Shown here: in pieces, positions 11,042 to 20,521 of the stretch
How the letters are laid out: each line of letters begins with the position of its first letter
Position numbering within the stretch: position 1 is the stretch's first letter
Assembly: GCA_018971025.1 (NCBI GenBank)
Contig: JAGWVE010000004.1
Span: forward strand, 1-64,000
Source: Bacteroidota bacterium
GTDB taxonomy: Bacteria > Bacteroidota > Bacteroidia > Chitinophagales > Chitinophagaceae
DNA length: 64,000 bases
Reading direction: 5' to 3'
The notes under the pieces: model-generated
Told to the model about the DNA's origin: nothing
Seen by the model: only the letters and a program-made list of their open reading frames with translations
The model's database searches: none
Position numbers and translations under genes: made by a program

Positions 11042-11530
11042 TTAAAAAATAAAATTGGCGGTTCTGCTCGGGTAGTCTAGTTTAAAAGTCTTTTCTGTAC
11101 CCTTAGACTTTACGTGTATAATATTTACTTGTGAATTTTCTAAATCATATAAAATATCACAATCAATTCCTACCGTATTTGCACTATTAATATTTTGTGC
11201 TTCAAAATAACACCAGGTGCTTTCTTTTTGTTGCTCAAAGCCAATGATGGTATAATTGACAGGTTTTCCATTTACAATTACAGTGAGGTGCTTTGATATA
11301 TACTTTTGAATTTCTTCATTCACAAAAGCTCTATTGGTTGGTTGTAGGATATCTATTTTAGTAGTGGTATATTTTTGTAGCGTTTTTTCTAAATCTTCAT
11401 TAAAAATGCGAACGCTCATTTCTAAGCTTCTCTCTTTTGCATTGTGGTTGATATCTATAACAGATACAAAAAATGGGTGCAATATGGCAAGAAGGCTGGT
11501 GAGCGTCCAATGAATTAGTATATTTACCAT
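11042..11530 (-). CDS. DUF6702-like hypothetical protein
   Basis: HPFFVSVIDINHNAKERSLEMSVRIFNEDLEKTL pattern common next to HupE/M1 peptidase genes in Bacteroidota. Confidence 0.65.
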   Translation of the reverse strand: MVNILIHWTLTSLLAILHPFFVSVIDINHNAKERSLEMSVRIFNEDLEKTLQKYTTTKIDILQPTNRAFVNEEIQKYISKHLTVIVNGKPVNYTIIGFEQQKESTWCYFEAQNINSANTVGIDCDILYDLENSQVNIIHVKSKGTEKTFKLDYPSRTANFIF

Positions 11531-11575
11531 CGTATCCTGATCTTTATTACAAATGTCTAACTAAAATTTGATTTT

Positions 11576-12160
11576 ATGCATGCGTTTTGGATGTATACCC
11601 AAATAGGATTTAATCATATTGCCAATTTATCTGGCATGGATCATATTTTATTTGTGGCTGCTTTGTGTATTCGCTATCAACTATCAGATTGGAAAAAGTG
11701 GCTAGTTCTTATCACTGCTTTTACTATTGGGCACTCTATAACCCTTATTTTAAGTGTCTTTAATTACCTCGATTTTTCTACAGCTTGGATTGAGTTTCTG
11801 ATTCCTATTACTATTCTTATTACATCAATTAATAATATGTTTGTAAAACAGTTTAGTTTCAAGACCCGTTTTCCCGTTATTTACTTTTTTGCCCTATTTT
11901 TTGGACTTATTCACGGGTTAGGATTCAGTTTTTACCTAAAAAGCCTGCTAGGATTACAGCAAAATATAGCTCCAGCCTTATTGGCGTTTAATTTGGGGCT
12001 TGAAATAGGTCAAATTCTGATAGTGATGGCTATTTTAGTTATTTCTTTTATATTCGTTTCGCTTTTAAGAGCCCCTAGAAGAGACTTTGTTTTGATTGTC
12101 AGTGGTGGCATTTTTGCACTCTCTCTTCAAATGGCAATTGAGCGGTATTTTAATCTATAA
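11576..12160 (+). CDS. HupE/UreJ family membrane protein
   Basis: GFNHIANLSGMDHILFVAALCIRYQ...FTIGHSITLIL; FGLIHGLGFSFYLK. Confidence 0.8.
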   Translation: MHAFWMYTQIGFNHIANLSGMDHILFVAALCIRYQLSDWKKWLVLITAFTIGHSITLILSVFNYLDFSTAWIEFLIPITILITSINNMFVKQFSFKTRFPVIYFFALFFGLIHGLGFSFYLKSLLGLQQNIAPALLAFNLGLEIGQILIVMAILVISFIFVSLLRAPRRDFVLIVSGGIFALSLQMAIERYFNL

Positions 12161-12171
12161 TCAATTACGCT

Positions 12172-14562
12172 ATGAAGCAATTTTTTGCATTTTTAATGTT
12201 TGTTGCAGTGAGCACCGTTTCATTTGCTCAAAACATTCAAAACAATCCAACCTCAAATCACGGAAACAAGTTTGAGCAGTTAGGTACCATTTTAGCTACG
12301 CCCAACGAGTACAGAACTGCTAGTGGTGCACCTGGGCCAAAGTATTGGCAACAACGTGCCGATTACAACATCAAGTGTGAGCTTGATGAAGCCAATTTAA
12401 AATTAAAAGGAAGTGAAACCATCACTTACTTTAACAACTCTCCAGATGCTTTAACCTATTTATGGTTACAGCTCGATGAAAATGAACACAGCACCATCAA
12501 TAAAGCCGATTTTCAGGATGGAAGTTCATTGCGTCAGGTTTCTGAATCTTCTATTAAAGCTTTAGAAGATGCAAAAAAAGACAATGGCTATGGTCATATT
12601 ATTTCTAAAATTACAGACGCAACTGGTAAGGCATTAAAATACACCATCAACCAAACAATGATGCGTATTGATTTACCAGCTACATTGTTACCAGGTCAAA
12701 AATTTGTTTTAAATATTGATTGGTCTTATAAAATTTCTGACCGTTTGGTATTTAGAGGAAGAGGTGGGTATGAATTTTTCCCTGAAGATGGAAATAGCGT
12801 ATTTACCATGGTACAATGGTTCCCAAGACTTTGCGTATACTCTGATTTTCAGGGATGGCAAAACCATCAATTTACCGGTAGAGGCGAATTTGCTTTAACT
12901 TTTGGTAATTATAATGTAGCGATTACTGCACCTGCCGACCACGTAATTATGGGTACTGGTGAGTGTCAAAACTATGCGCAAGTATTATCTGCTGCTCAGT
13001 TAGCTCGTTGGAAAACGGCGCAAACAGCAAAAGATGTTGTTGAAGTTGTAACATTGGATGAAGCAAAAAATGCAGAGAAGCAAAAAAGTACTGCTAAAAA
13101 AACATGGGTATTTAAAGCAGACAACGTACGTGATTTTGCATGGGGTTCGAGTCGCAAATTTGTTTGGGATGCAATGCCTACTTATGTAGAAGGTAAGAAA
13201 GTGATGTGTATGAGTGGTTATCCTAAAGAAGCATATAATTTATGGAGAAAGTATTCTACTAAAGTAGTAGCACATACCATTCGTTCTTATTCTAAGTTTT
13301 CTATTCCTTATCCTTACCCTGTAGCACAAAGTATAGAAGCGTCTAATGGTATGGAATATCCAATGATTTGCTTTAACAACGGCCGTACTAATAAAGATGG
13401 CACCTATAGTGAAGCTACTAAACTAAGTATGATTGGTGTTGTAATACATGAAGTAGGCCATAACTTTTTCCCAATGATTGTGAACTCTGATGAGCGTCAA
13501 TGGTCTTGGATGGATGAAGGTTTAAATACTTTTGTTGAATATTTAACCGAAGAATTATTTGATAATAAATACCCTACACGTAGAGGGCCTGCATTTAGTA
13601 TTGTTGATTATATGAAAGCGCCTAAAGATCAATTAGAGCCAATTATGACCAACAGTGAAAATATTATTCAGTTTGGCCCTAATGCTTATGCTAAACCAGG
13701 AACTGCTTTAAATATTTTACGTGAAACCGTAATGGGTAGAGAATTATTTGATTTCTCATTTAGAGAATATGCTAGACGTTGGGCATTTAAACACCCTACA
13801 CCTGCCGATTTATTTAGAACCATGGAAGACGCTAGTGCCGTAGATTTAGATTGGTTCTGGAGAGGTTGGTTTTATGGTATCGATGCTTGTGATATTGCTA
13901 TTGATACGGTTGCGCATGCTGTATATGATGCATCTGCACAACCCCGTGGTGGCGGTATGATGGGTGGTAGAAATGGTGGCGGCATGAAATTAGGTTTAGA
14001 TAAGCCAACACTTAATAGTTTTGAGGATATTTCTAAAATTAGAAATAGAGAAGACAAGTCTATCATTTTTGCAACAGATGCTGATACCTCATTAAGAGAT
14101 TTTTACTGGCGCTATGCAAGAGGTATTGAGCCTTATGATTCAGTAACCAAAAATAGCATGCCTTCATTTGGAGCACCAGAAGCACTTTCTAATGAAGAAA
14201 AAGCAAACTATAGCAATGTGCATTTATATGAAATTACTTTTAGCAATAAGGGTGGTCTTGTAATGCCAATCATTGTTGAATTTACCTACAAAGATGGCAC
14301 CAAAGAAACAGAACGTATTGGTGCTCAAATTTGGCGTAAAAATGAAAACAAAGTGTCACGTGTGTTTATGTCTCGTAAAGAAGTAGCGAGCATTAAATTA
14401 GATCCAATGCGTGAAACTGCGGATATCAACGAAACCAATAATTTCTGGGGTAACGTAAGTGCAGAGCCTAGTAAGTTTACGTTGTTCAAACAACGTGCGC
14501 TTGGAAGAGGTCAGTCATTTGGCTTAAATCCAATGCAAGCTGCTCAAGAAAAGAAAAAATAA
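12172..14562 (+). CDS. M1 family metallopeptidase, secreted
   Basis: Signal peptide; HEVGHNFFPMIVNSDERQWSWMDEGLNTF zinc motif (HExxH...E). Confidence 0.9.
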   Translation: MKQFFAFLMFVAVSTVSFAQNIQNNPTSNHGNKFEQLGTILATPNEYRTASGAPGPKYWQQRADYNIKCELDEANLKLKGSETITYFNNSPDALTYLWLQLDENEHSTINKADFQDGSSLRQVSESSIKALEDAKKDNGYGHIISKITDATGKALKYTINQTMMRIDLPATLLPGQKFVLNIDWSYKISDRLVFRGRGGYEFFPEDGNSVFTMVQWFPRLCVYSDFQGWQNHQFTGRGEFALTFGNYNVAITAPADHVIMGTGECQNYAQVLSAAQLARWKTAQTAKDVVEVVTLDEAKNAEKQKSTAKKTWVFKADNVRDFAWGSSRKFVWDAMPTYVEGKKVMCMSGYPKEAYNLWRKYSTKVVAHTIRSYSKFSIPYPYPVAQSIEASNGMEYPMICFNNGRTNKDGTYSEATKLSMIGVVIHEVGHNFFPMIVNSDERQWSWMDEGLNTFVEYLTEELFDNKYPTRRGPAFSIVDYMKAPKDQLEPIMTNSENIIQFGPNAYAKPGTALNILRETVMGRELFDFSFREYARRWAFKHPTPADLFRTMEDASAVDLDWFWRGWFYGIDACDIAIDTVAHAVYDASAQPRGGGMMGGRNGGGMKLGLDKPTLNSFEDISKIRNREDKSIIFATDADTSLRDFYWRYARGIEPYDSVTKNSMPSFGAPEALSNEEKANYSNVHLYEITFSNKGGLVMPIIVEFTYKDGTKETERIGAQIWRKNENKVSRVFMSRKEVASIKLDPMRETADINETNNFWGNVSAEPSKFTLFKQRALGRGQSFGLNPMQAAQEKKK

Positions 14563-14580
14563 TAAAAGACTAGTAATATT

Positions 14581-14615
14581 AAAGCCACTTGAATTATCTT
14601 CAAGTGGCTTTTTTT
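14581..14615 (+). terminator. intrinsic terminator after the M1 peptidase gene
   Basis: AAAGCCACTTGAA-ttatc-TTCAAGTGGCTTT followed by T-run. Confidence 0.85.
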
Positions 14616-14630
14616 ATATAAATCATTCGT

Positions 14631-15455
14631 ATGAAAAATATTGTAACCGTTTTTGTTTGTTTATGCATTGTTCTTGTCACAAATGCAGCACGCGTTGACA
14701 CCATTGAAGTATATAGTAATGCCATGCATAAAAATATTAAAGTAGCTGTTGTAGTGCCAAACAATCAGGCGGGGCAAATAGGTGTAAAATTTCCGGTTGT
14801 TTATTTGCTGCATGGATACAGTGGCAACTATGGAAGTTGGTTAAAAGATGCACCTCAGTTACAAACCAGAGCCGATCAATATCAAATAATGTTGGTATGC
14901 CCAGATGGTGGATATGGAAGTTGGTATTACGATAGCCCCATCAATGATTCTATAAAATATGAAACATTTATAACCCAGGAGTTACTGTCCTACATTGATG
15001 CACATTTTCCAACAAGTGCTAATAAAGATCACCGTGCGATTACAGGGCTTAGTATGGGTGGCCATGGTGGTTTGTTTTTAGGAATACGTCATGCTAATTT
15101 ATTTGGAAATGCAGGTAGTGTTTGTGGTGGGGTAGATATTAGGCCTTTTCCTAACAATTGGGATATCAAAAAATCATTAGGAACGATTACGGAACAGCCT
15201 CAAAACTGGGAGGATTATTCGGTTGTTAATATTGCTAAAAATCTAAAGCCGTATCAGCTGCATATTATATTTGATTGTGGCGTTTCAGATTTTTTTATTG
15301 ATGTTAACCGTTCACTTCATCAAATATTACTCGCCAATAAAATTGATCACGATTACACCGAACGGCCTGGTGGGCATAACAAAGCCTATTGGGGTAATAG
15401 TATCGATTATCAATTGCAATATTTTGCAAAAAGTTTTATGGTTGCCATCAAATAA
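14631..15455 (+). CDS. esterase family alpha/beta hydrolase, secreted
   Basis: FPVVYLLHGYSGNYGSWL; AITGLSMGGHGGL nucleophile elbow; GGHNKAYW. Confidence 0.85.
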   Translation: MKNIVTVFVCLCIVLVTNAARVDTIEVYSNAMHKNIKVAVVVPNNQAGQIGVKFPVVYLLHGYSGNYGSWLKDAPQLQTRADQYQIMLVCPDGGYGSWYYDSPINDSIKYETFITQELLSYIDAHFPTSANKDHRAITGLSMGGHGGLFLGIRHANLFGNAGSVCGGVDIRPFPNNWDIKKSLGTITEQPQNWEDYSVVNIAKNLKPYQLHIIFDCGVSDFFIDVNRSLHQILLANKIDHDYTERPGGHNKAYWGNSIDYQLQYFAKSFMVAIK

Positions 15456-15459
15456 TAGT

Positions 15460-16152
15460 TTAGCCACCCGTTTTGCCGTCTACTATTTTTTTGCCTTTAT
15501 TTTTCTTTTGAAACTCGAGAACTTCTTTAGGAATTATTTTTTTGGTAGCCGTATCTGATTTTGTTCTGAGCGAACTTGTGTTTGGTAACGAATCACTCGA
15601 ATCAGCTAACGTTTCTTTTTTTGCATTCGGGTCTTGTAATACATCTAAAATCCAGTGCTCGGTTCTTAATTTTTGACCCGTATACGGGTCAAAAATTTTC
15701 CAAGTGCCATGCTTTAATGATGCACCTGTTGTTTTAACGATTACCTTTTCGTACATATTTGGATTGTTGATGTCCTGCACATCAATGGTATCATAGGGTT
15801 TTGAGGGGTCAATGGCTTTCCAAGATTCTTCTCTTTCGATACCCTGAATCGTATAATAAGAGCTGATGCCATTTTTAAGTCCCCATTTATAATTTTCAAT
15901 GGCCATGGGGTCACCTAGTAAATTAAATCGGCGCCAAGTGCCTTCTTTTTTATCATTGATAAAAACCCCTTCCTCGATATAACCTCTTTCACCTCTAATA
16001 GGTGGTATTTCAATTTTCCATTTGCCCCTTTTTGCACCGTTCGCTTCTGTGCAATTGATGGTATCGCCTTTAGATGTGATTTTAAAGGTTTTACACTGTG
16101 CATTAAGGCAGGTATAAAATAGTATAGAAAAAAGGGTAAAAAGAAGGCGCAT
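15460..16152 (-). CDS. secreted hypothetical protein with MORN/YwqK-like segments
   Basis: Signal peptide MRLLFTLFSILFYTCLNAQ; repeated KRGKWK / KEGTWRRFN / KHGTWKIFDPYTGQ elements; ATG 16152 preferred over 16170. Confidence 0.6.
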   Translation of the reverse strand: MRLLFTLFSILFYTCLNAQCKTFKITSKGDTINCTEANGAKRGKWKIEIPPIRGERGYIEEGVFINDKKEGTWRRFNLLGDPMAIENYKWGLKNGISSYYTIQGIEREESWKAIDPSKPYDTIDVQDINNPNMYEKVIVKTTGASLKHGTWKIFDPYTGQKLRTEHWILDVLQDPNAKKETLADSSDSLPNTSSLRTKSDTATKKIIPKEVLEFQKKNKGKKIVDGKTGG

Positions 16153-16197
16153 TTTCTTACATTTAATCACTTAAAAATACAAATTATAAGTACGACT

Positions 16198-18684
16198 ATG
16201 AGAAAAATACTCAGTTTTTGTCTTTTGCTAACAATGTCATTGTACAGCACTGCTCAAATTAAACCTACATCAGCTTCAGAAAGATTATCCTCTTTTGAAC
16301 AGCGTAAAAAATTATTGGAGGCTTCCACTATTAACTCGGTACCCTTTAGAAATATTGGCCCAAGTGTCATGAGTGGAAGGGTGGTAGACATAGCCGTTAA
16401 TCCAGAAGACCCTACTAATTTTTATGTTGCATATGCTACGGGGGGACTTTGGCATACGGTTAACAACGGGCAAAGTTTTACCCCAGTATTTGATTCAGAA
16501 GCTATTCTTACCATTGGTGCTGTCGCTGTAAACTGGAAAAACAATATTATTTGGGTGGGTACCGGTGAAGTAAATAGTAGTAGATCTTCATATGCTGGTA
16601 TTGGTGTTTATAAATCTATGAATGGAGGAAAGTCTTGGGATTATTTAGGTCTTCCAGAAAGTCATCACATAGGTAAAATTGTTATCAATGAAATGGAACC
16701 CAATACTGCGTGGGTTGCTGTTTTAGGTCATTTATATTCTCCTAACAAAGAGCGTGGTGTATATAAAACCACAGATGGCGGAAAAAATTGGAAACAAACT
16801 TTATTTGTTGATGTTAATACGGGTGCGGTAGATATTGATATTGATCCAAAAAATCCATCCAATGTATATGCGGCTATGTGGTATAAAACTAGAACGGCTT
16901 CTAATTTTGAAGAGTCTGGTAAAACGAGTGGCATTTATAAAAGTACGGATGGTGGTGATACTTGGAAGCAAATGAATACACCAGGTGCAGGTTTCCCTAA
17001 TGGAGATGGTGTGGGACGAATTGGCTTAGCGGTGTATCCACAAAATCCATCTACAGTTTTTGCTGTGGTGGATAATAATTTTCATCAACCAGATACAGCC
17101 TTACAAAAAGCTGCAGATACCAGCAGGTATGCGCTTCGTGATTTTAAAGATTTAACCAAAGAGGGGTTTGCTGCACTGGATGAAAGAAAGTTAAATGCTT
17201 TTATTCGTTCGCCCCGTAATCAAATACCAGCAAAGTATACTGTTGTTGGTTTAAAAGATGCAGTAAAAAATGGAACATTAGCACCAACTTGTATTTGGGA
17301 TTTCTTATATGATGCTAACACGGCTTTATTTGAAACACCAATTTATGGCGCCGAATTATACCGAAGTGATGATGGTGGTGCTACATGGAAAAAAACGCAT
17401 GATAAAACCATTGGTATATATAGTACCTATGGATACTATTTTGGTAAAGTATTTGTAAGTCCTACCAATGCCAATAAAATTGCATTGACAGGTGTAGGCG
17501 TAGTGTTAAGTACCGATGGTGGTAAAACATTTAAAGAAATTGGTAAAGAAAATGTGCACTCAGATCATCACTTTGTATGGATGAATGGTAAGCGTGATAG
17601 TCATATGATTATTGGCAATGACGGTGGTTGTAATATTACTTATGATGACGGTGAACATTGGTTTAAAGCCAATACTCCAGCCGTTGGACAATTTTATAAC
17701 ATTGCATTTGATATGGCCAAGCCATACAATGTCTATGGTGGCTTACAGGACAATGGTACCTGGTATGGTTCTAGTACTAACAAAGAAAATTATGACTGGT
17801 ATGATAGTGGTCATAATCCTTTTACTGGCATCAATGGTGGGGATGGTATGCAAGTGCAAGTAGATTTGCGTGATAATAAAACCATTTATAGTGGTTCTCA
17901 ATTTGGTGCATATTCTCGTCAAAATTTAGTTACCAAAGAGCGAAAGTCGGTTAGGCCTTCTCGTGATTTAGGCGAAACCGCACTTCGTTACAATTGGCAA
18001 ACACCTATTTTGTTAAGTAAGCATAATCAAGATGTATTTTATTATGGAAGCAATAAATTTCACCGTTCATTTAATAGAGGTGACAGTTTAGTTACCCTTA
18101 GCGCAGATTTAACCACCAACCCAGTGCAAGGGGATGTGCCTTTTGGAACTTTAACCACAATAAGTGAGAGTCCAATCAAGTTTGGTCTTATTTACGTTGG
18201 TTCTGATGATGGAAATGTACAAATCAGTAAAGATGGTGGTTATAGTTTTTCACTTTTAAATAAAGGCTTACCAAAAGGGTTATATGTAAGTAGAGTAGTA
18301 GCGAGTGCTTTTAACGAAGCGCGCGTATATGTTACTTTAAATGGCTACCGTAACGATCATTTTAACGCGTATGTTTACCGTTCAGATGATTATGGTACCA
18401 CATGGAAGCAAATAATGAAGGATCTTCCTGTTGAGCCCGTAAACGTTATTAAAGAAGACGTAACAAACGAAAATATTTTATACGTAGGTACAGATGGTGG
18501 TTTATATGTAAGTACGGATGCTGGTAATAGTTCTATGATGTGGAACAAAGGCCTACCTACAAGTGTGCCTGTGCATGATATTGCAGTACATCCGCGCGAC
18601 AATGAAATTATACTAGGTACGCACGGCCGTAGCTTATACATTGCTCCATTAGGTGCATTACAAAAAGCTGCGCTAAAGAAGTAA
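16198..18684 (+). CDS. secreted BNR/VPS10 (sortilin-type) beta-propeller glycosyl hydrolase-like protein
   Basis: Repeated Asp-box motifs: STDGGDTWKQM, RSDDGGATWKK, STDGGKTFKE, SKDGGYSFS, RSDDYGTTWKQ. Confidence 0.85.
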   Translation: MRKILSFCLLLTMSLYSTAQIKPTSASERLSSFEQRKKLLEASTINSVPFRNIGPSVMSGRVVDIAVNPEDPTNFYVAYATGGLWHTVNNGQSFTPVFDSEAILTIGAVAVNWKNNIIWVGTGEVNSSRSSYAGIGVYKSMNGGKSWDYLGLPESHHIGKIVINEMEPNTAWVAVLGHLYSPNKERGVYKTTDGGKNWKQTLFVDVNTGAVDIDIDPKNPSNVYAAMWYKTRTASNFEESGKTSGIYKSTDGGDTWKQMNTPGAGFPNGDGVGRIGLAVYPQNPSTVFAVVDNNFHQPDTALQKAADTSRYALRDFKDLTKEGFAALDERKLNAFIRSPRNQIPAKYTVVGLKDAVKNGTLAPTCIWDFLYDANTALFETPIYGAELYRSDDGGATWKKTHDKTIGIYSTYGYYFGKVFVSPTNANKIALTGVGVVLSTDGGKTFKEIGKENVHSDHHFVWMNGKRDSHMIIGNDGGCNITYDDGEHWFKANTPAVGQFYNIAFDMAKPYNVYGGLQDNGTWYGSSTNKENYDWYDSGHNPFTGINGGDGMQVQVDLRDNKTIYSGSQFGAYSRQNLVTKERKSVRPSRDLGETALRYNWQTPILLSKHNQDVFYYGSNKFHRSFNRGDSLVTLSADLTTNPVQGDVPFGTLTTISESPIKFGLIYVGSDDGNVQISKDGGYSFSLLNKGLPKGLYVSRVVASAFNEARVYVTLNGYRNDHFNAYVYRSDDYGTTWKQIMKDLPVEPVNVIKEDVTNENILYVGTDGGLYVSTDAGNSSMMWNKGLPTSVPVHDIAVHPRDNEIILGTHGRSLYIAPLGALQKAALKK

Positions 18685-18703
18685 AAAAATATTGATATTT
18701 ATT

Positions 18704-18735
18704 ATAAAACACGCACTATTCGGTGCGTGTTTTAT
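18704..18735. terminator. bidirectional terminator-like hairpin between convergent genes
   Basis: ATAAAACACGCAC-tattcg-GTGCGTGTTTTAT; overlaps the stop of the minus-strand rluA-type gene. Confidence 0.7.
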
Positions 18736-19768
18736 TTTGTACATACCCGCTCCATTTTTGAACAGCTGCTAACATATCATCCGGAATAGCTGCTTCGAAT
18801 TTGATAAATTCGTTGGTGGTTGGATGTACAAATCCAAGTGTCGTAGCATGTAGTGCGCACCTTGGACAGGCGTCAAAACAATTGTCTACAAACTGTTTGT
18901 ATTTGGTATAAATAGTGCCCTTTAAAATGCGGTCTCCACCATATTCGTGGTCGTTAAATAAAGTATGACCAATATGCTTTAAGTGAACTCTAATTTGGTG
19001 TGTACGGCCGGTTTCTAATACGCAACTAATCAGGGTTACATAATTGAATCTTTCTATTACCTTGTAATGTGTAATGGCGTGTTTGCCTATATCACCTTCT
19101 GGATAGGCGTCAAACATTTTTCGGTTTTGTTTGTGTCGTGCAATATTTGCAACAATGGTTCCGCTGTCTTCCGCAACATCACCCCAAACAAGTGCTGTGT
19201 ATTTTCTTTCTACGGCATGGTTAAAAAATTGCTTGGCTAAATGTGCTGCAGCTTCGGCAGTTTTAGCTAAAACAATTAAACCCGTTGTATTTTTATCGAT
19301 GCGGTGCACAAGTCCAAAACGTGGTAATGTTTGCTCGTCTATATTTGGATTTTGTTGTTGTAAATGATAAGCAACCCCGTTTAATAAAGTACCTGTATAA
19401 TTTCCAACACCAGGGTGCACCACCATGTTGGGTGGTTTATTAATGACCATAACTGCGTCATCTTCAAAAACAATATTGAGCGGGATGTTTTCAACTTTTA
19501 AAACATGTGTTTCAGGATTTACGAGGCTCATGATTAATATCTCGTCACCTGGTCTTACCTTGTAGTTGCTTTTAACATTTTTGCCATTTACGGTTAAAAA
19601 ACCTGCTTCAATACTTTGTTGAACCTTGCTTCGGGTGGCACCTTCCATATGTGTTTGTACCCATTTGTCTATGCGAAAGGGTTCTTGGCCCTTGTCTATA
19701 ACAAAGGTTTTTCTTTCGTAGAGGGTTTCTGCGCCTTCTTCATTAAATAAATCAATATCCGGTTCCAT
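18716..19768 (-). CDS. RluA family pseudouridine synthase
   Basis: S4-type N-terminus; GLVHRIDKNTTGLIVLAKT catalytic motif; GRTHQIRVHLKHIGH. Confidence 0.9.
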   Translation of the reverse strand: MEPDIDLFNEEGAETLYERKTFVIDKGQEPFRIDKWVQTHMEGATRSKVQQSIEAGFLTVNGKNVKSNYKVRPGDEILIMSLVNPETHVLKVENIPLNIVFEDDAVMVINKPPNMVVHPGVGNYTGTLLNGVAYHLQQQNPNIDEQTLPRFGLVHRIDKNTTGLIVLAKTAEAAAHLAKQFFNHAVERKYTALVWGDVAEDSGTIVANIARHKQNRKMFDAYPEGDIGKHAITHYKVIERFNYVTLISCVLETGRTHQIRVHLKHIGHTLFNDHEYGGDRILKGTIYTKYKQFVDNCFDACPRCALHATTLGFVHPTTNEFIKFEAAIPDDMLAAVQKWSGYVQNKTRTE

Positions 19769-19795
19769 AGTTGCAAAAATAGCCCCAAACCTTCC

Positions 19796-19803
19796 TACTT
19801 TTG
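19796..19803 (+). promoter_or_regulatory. candidate Bacteroidota -7 promoter element (TAnnTTTG) for lipB
   Basis: TACTTTTG four nt before the lipB ATG; TTG at 19771-19773, 22 nt upstream, could serve as the -33 element. Confidence 0.45.
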
Positions 19804-19807
19804 TGCA

Positions 19808-20521
19808 ATGCAGCAGGAAGTTTTTTTTGAGGACTTAGGTACCAGAAGGTACAAAGAGATTTGGGCCTACCAAGAGTCTTTATTAAGTGAGAATTCGGCT
19901 ATTAAAGCCAGTTACCGAAGCCAAAATGAAATTCCGGTGCAGGATTGGCCTACTAAAAATCATTTGTTGTTTGTAGAACATCCGCCTGTGTATACCCTTG
20001 GTAAAAACGGAAACGCCGCTAATGTGCTGATGACCACGGCTTTTATGGAAGCAAATGGTATCGATTATTTTCATATCAATAGAGGAGGAGATATCACTTT
20101 TCACGGCCCAGAACAATTGGTGGGTTATCCTATTTTGGATTTAGAAAAATTTAAAACAGATTTGGGATGGTACCTGCGTAGTTTAGAAGAAGTCATTATT
20201 CAAACACTTGCGCATTATAGCATTGTTGCGGGAAGAAGTGCAGGTGAAACGGGTGTTTGGTTGGATCCTGATAATAAAAAATTAGCACGTAAAATTTGTG
20301 CGATGGGCATTAAATGTAGCCGTTGGATTACCATGCATGGATTTGCACTGAACGTAAATACCGACTTGTCTTATTTTAACAATATTGTTCCTTGTGGCAT
20401 ACCTGATAAACAGGTTACGTCTTTACAAAAAGAATTAGGTCGTGCAGTGCCTATGCAGGAAGTAAAAGATTTGGTCAAACAAAATTTCGAACAAATTTTT
20501 GGTGCTACTTTAAAAGATTAA
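19808..20521 (+). CDS. lipB: octanoyl-[ACP]:protein N-octanoyltransferase
   Basis: VEHPPVYTLGKNGNAANVL; RGGDITFHGPEQLVGYPILDL; GETGVWLD. Confidence 0.92.
   Translation: MQQEVFFEDLGTRRYKEIWAYQESLLSENSAIKASYRSQNEIPVQDWPTKNHLLFVEHPPVYTLGKNGNAANVLMTTAFMEANGIDYFHINRGGDITFHGPEQLVGYPILDLEKFKTDLGWYLRSLEEVIIQTLAHYSIVAGRSAGETGVWLDPDNKKLARKICAMGIKCSRWITMHGFALNVNTDLSYFNNIVPCGIPDKQVTSLQKELGRAVPMQEVKDLVKQNFEQIFGATLKD

Noticed and set aside
13930-13990. Gly/Met-rich insert (PRGGGMMGGRNGGGMK) in the M1 peptidase
   Set aside because: Probably a flexible linker; no sign of frameshift or repeat expansion, so not reported as a finding.
15271-15558. 95-aa plus-strand ORF across the esterase/MORN gene junction
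   Set aside because: Out of frame with the esterase and antisense to the convergent gene; no homology features.
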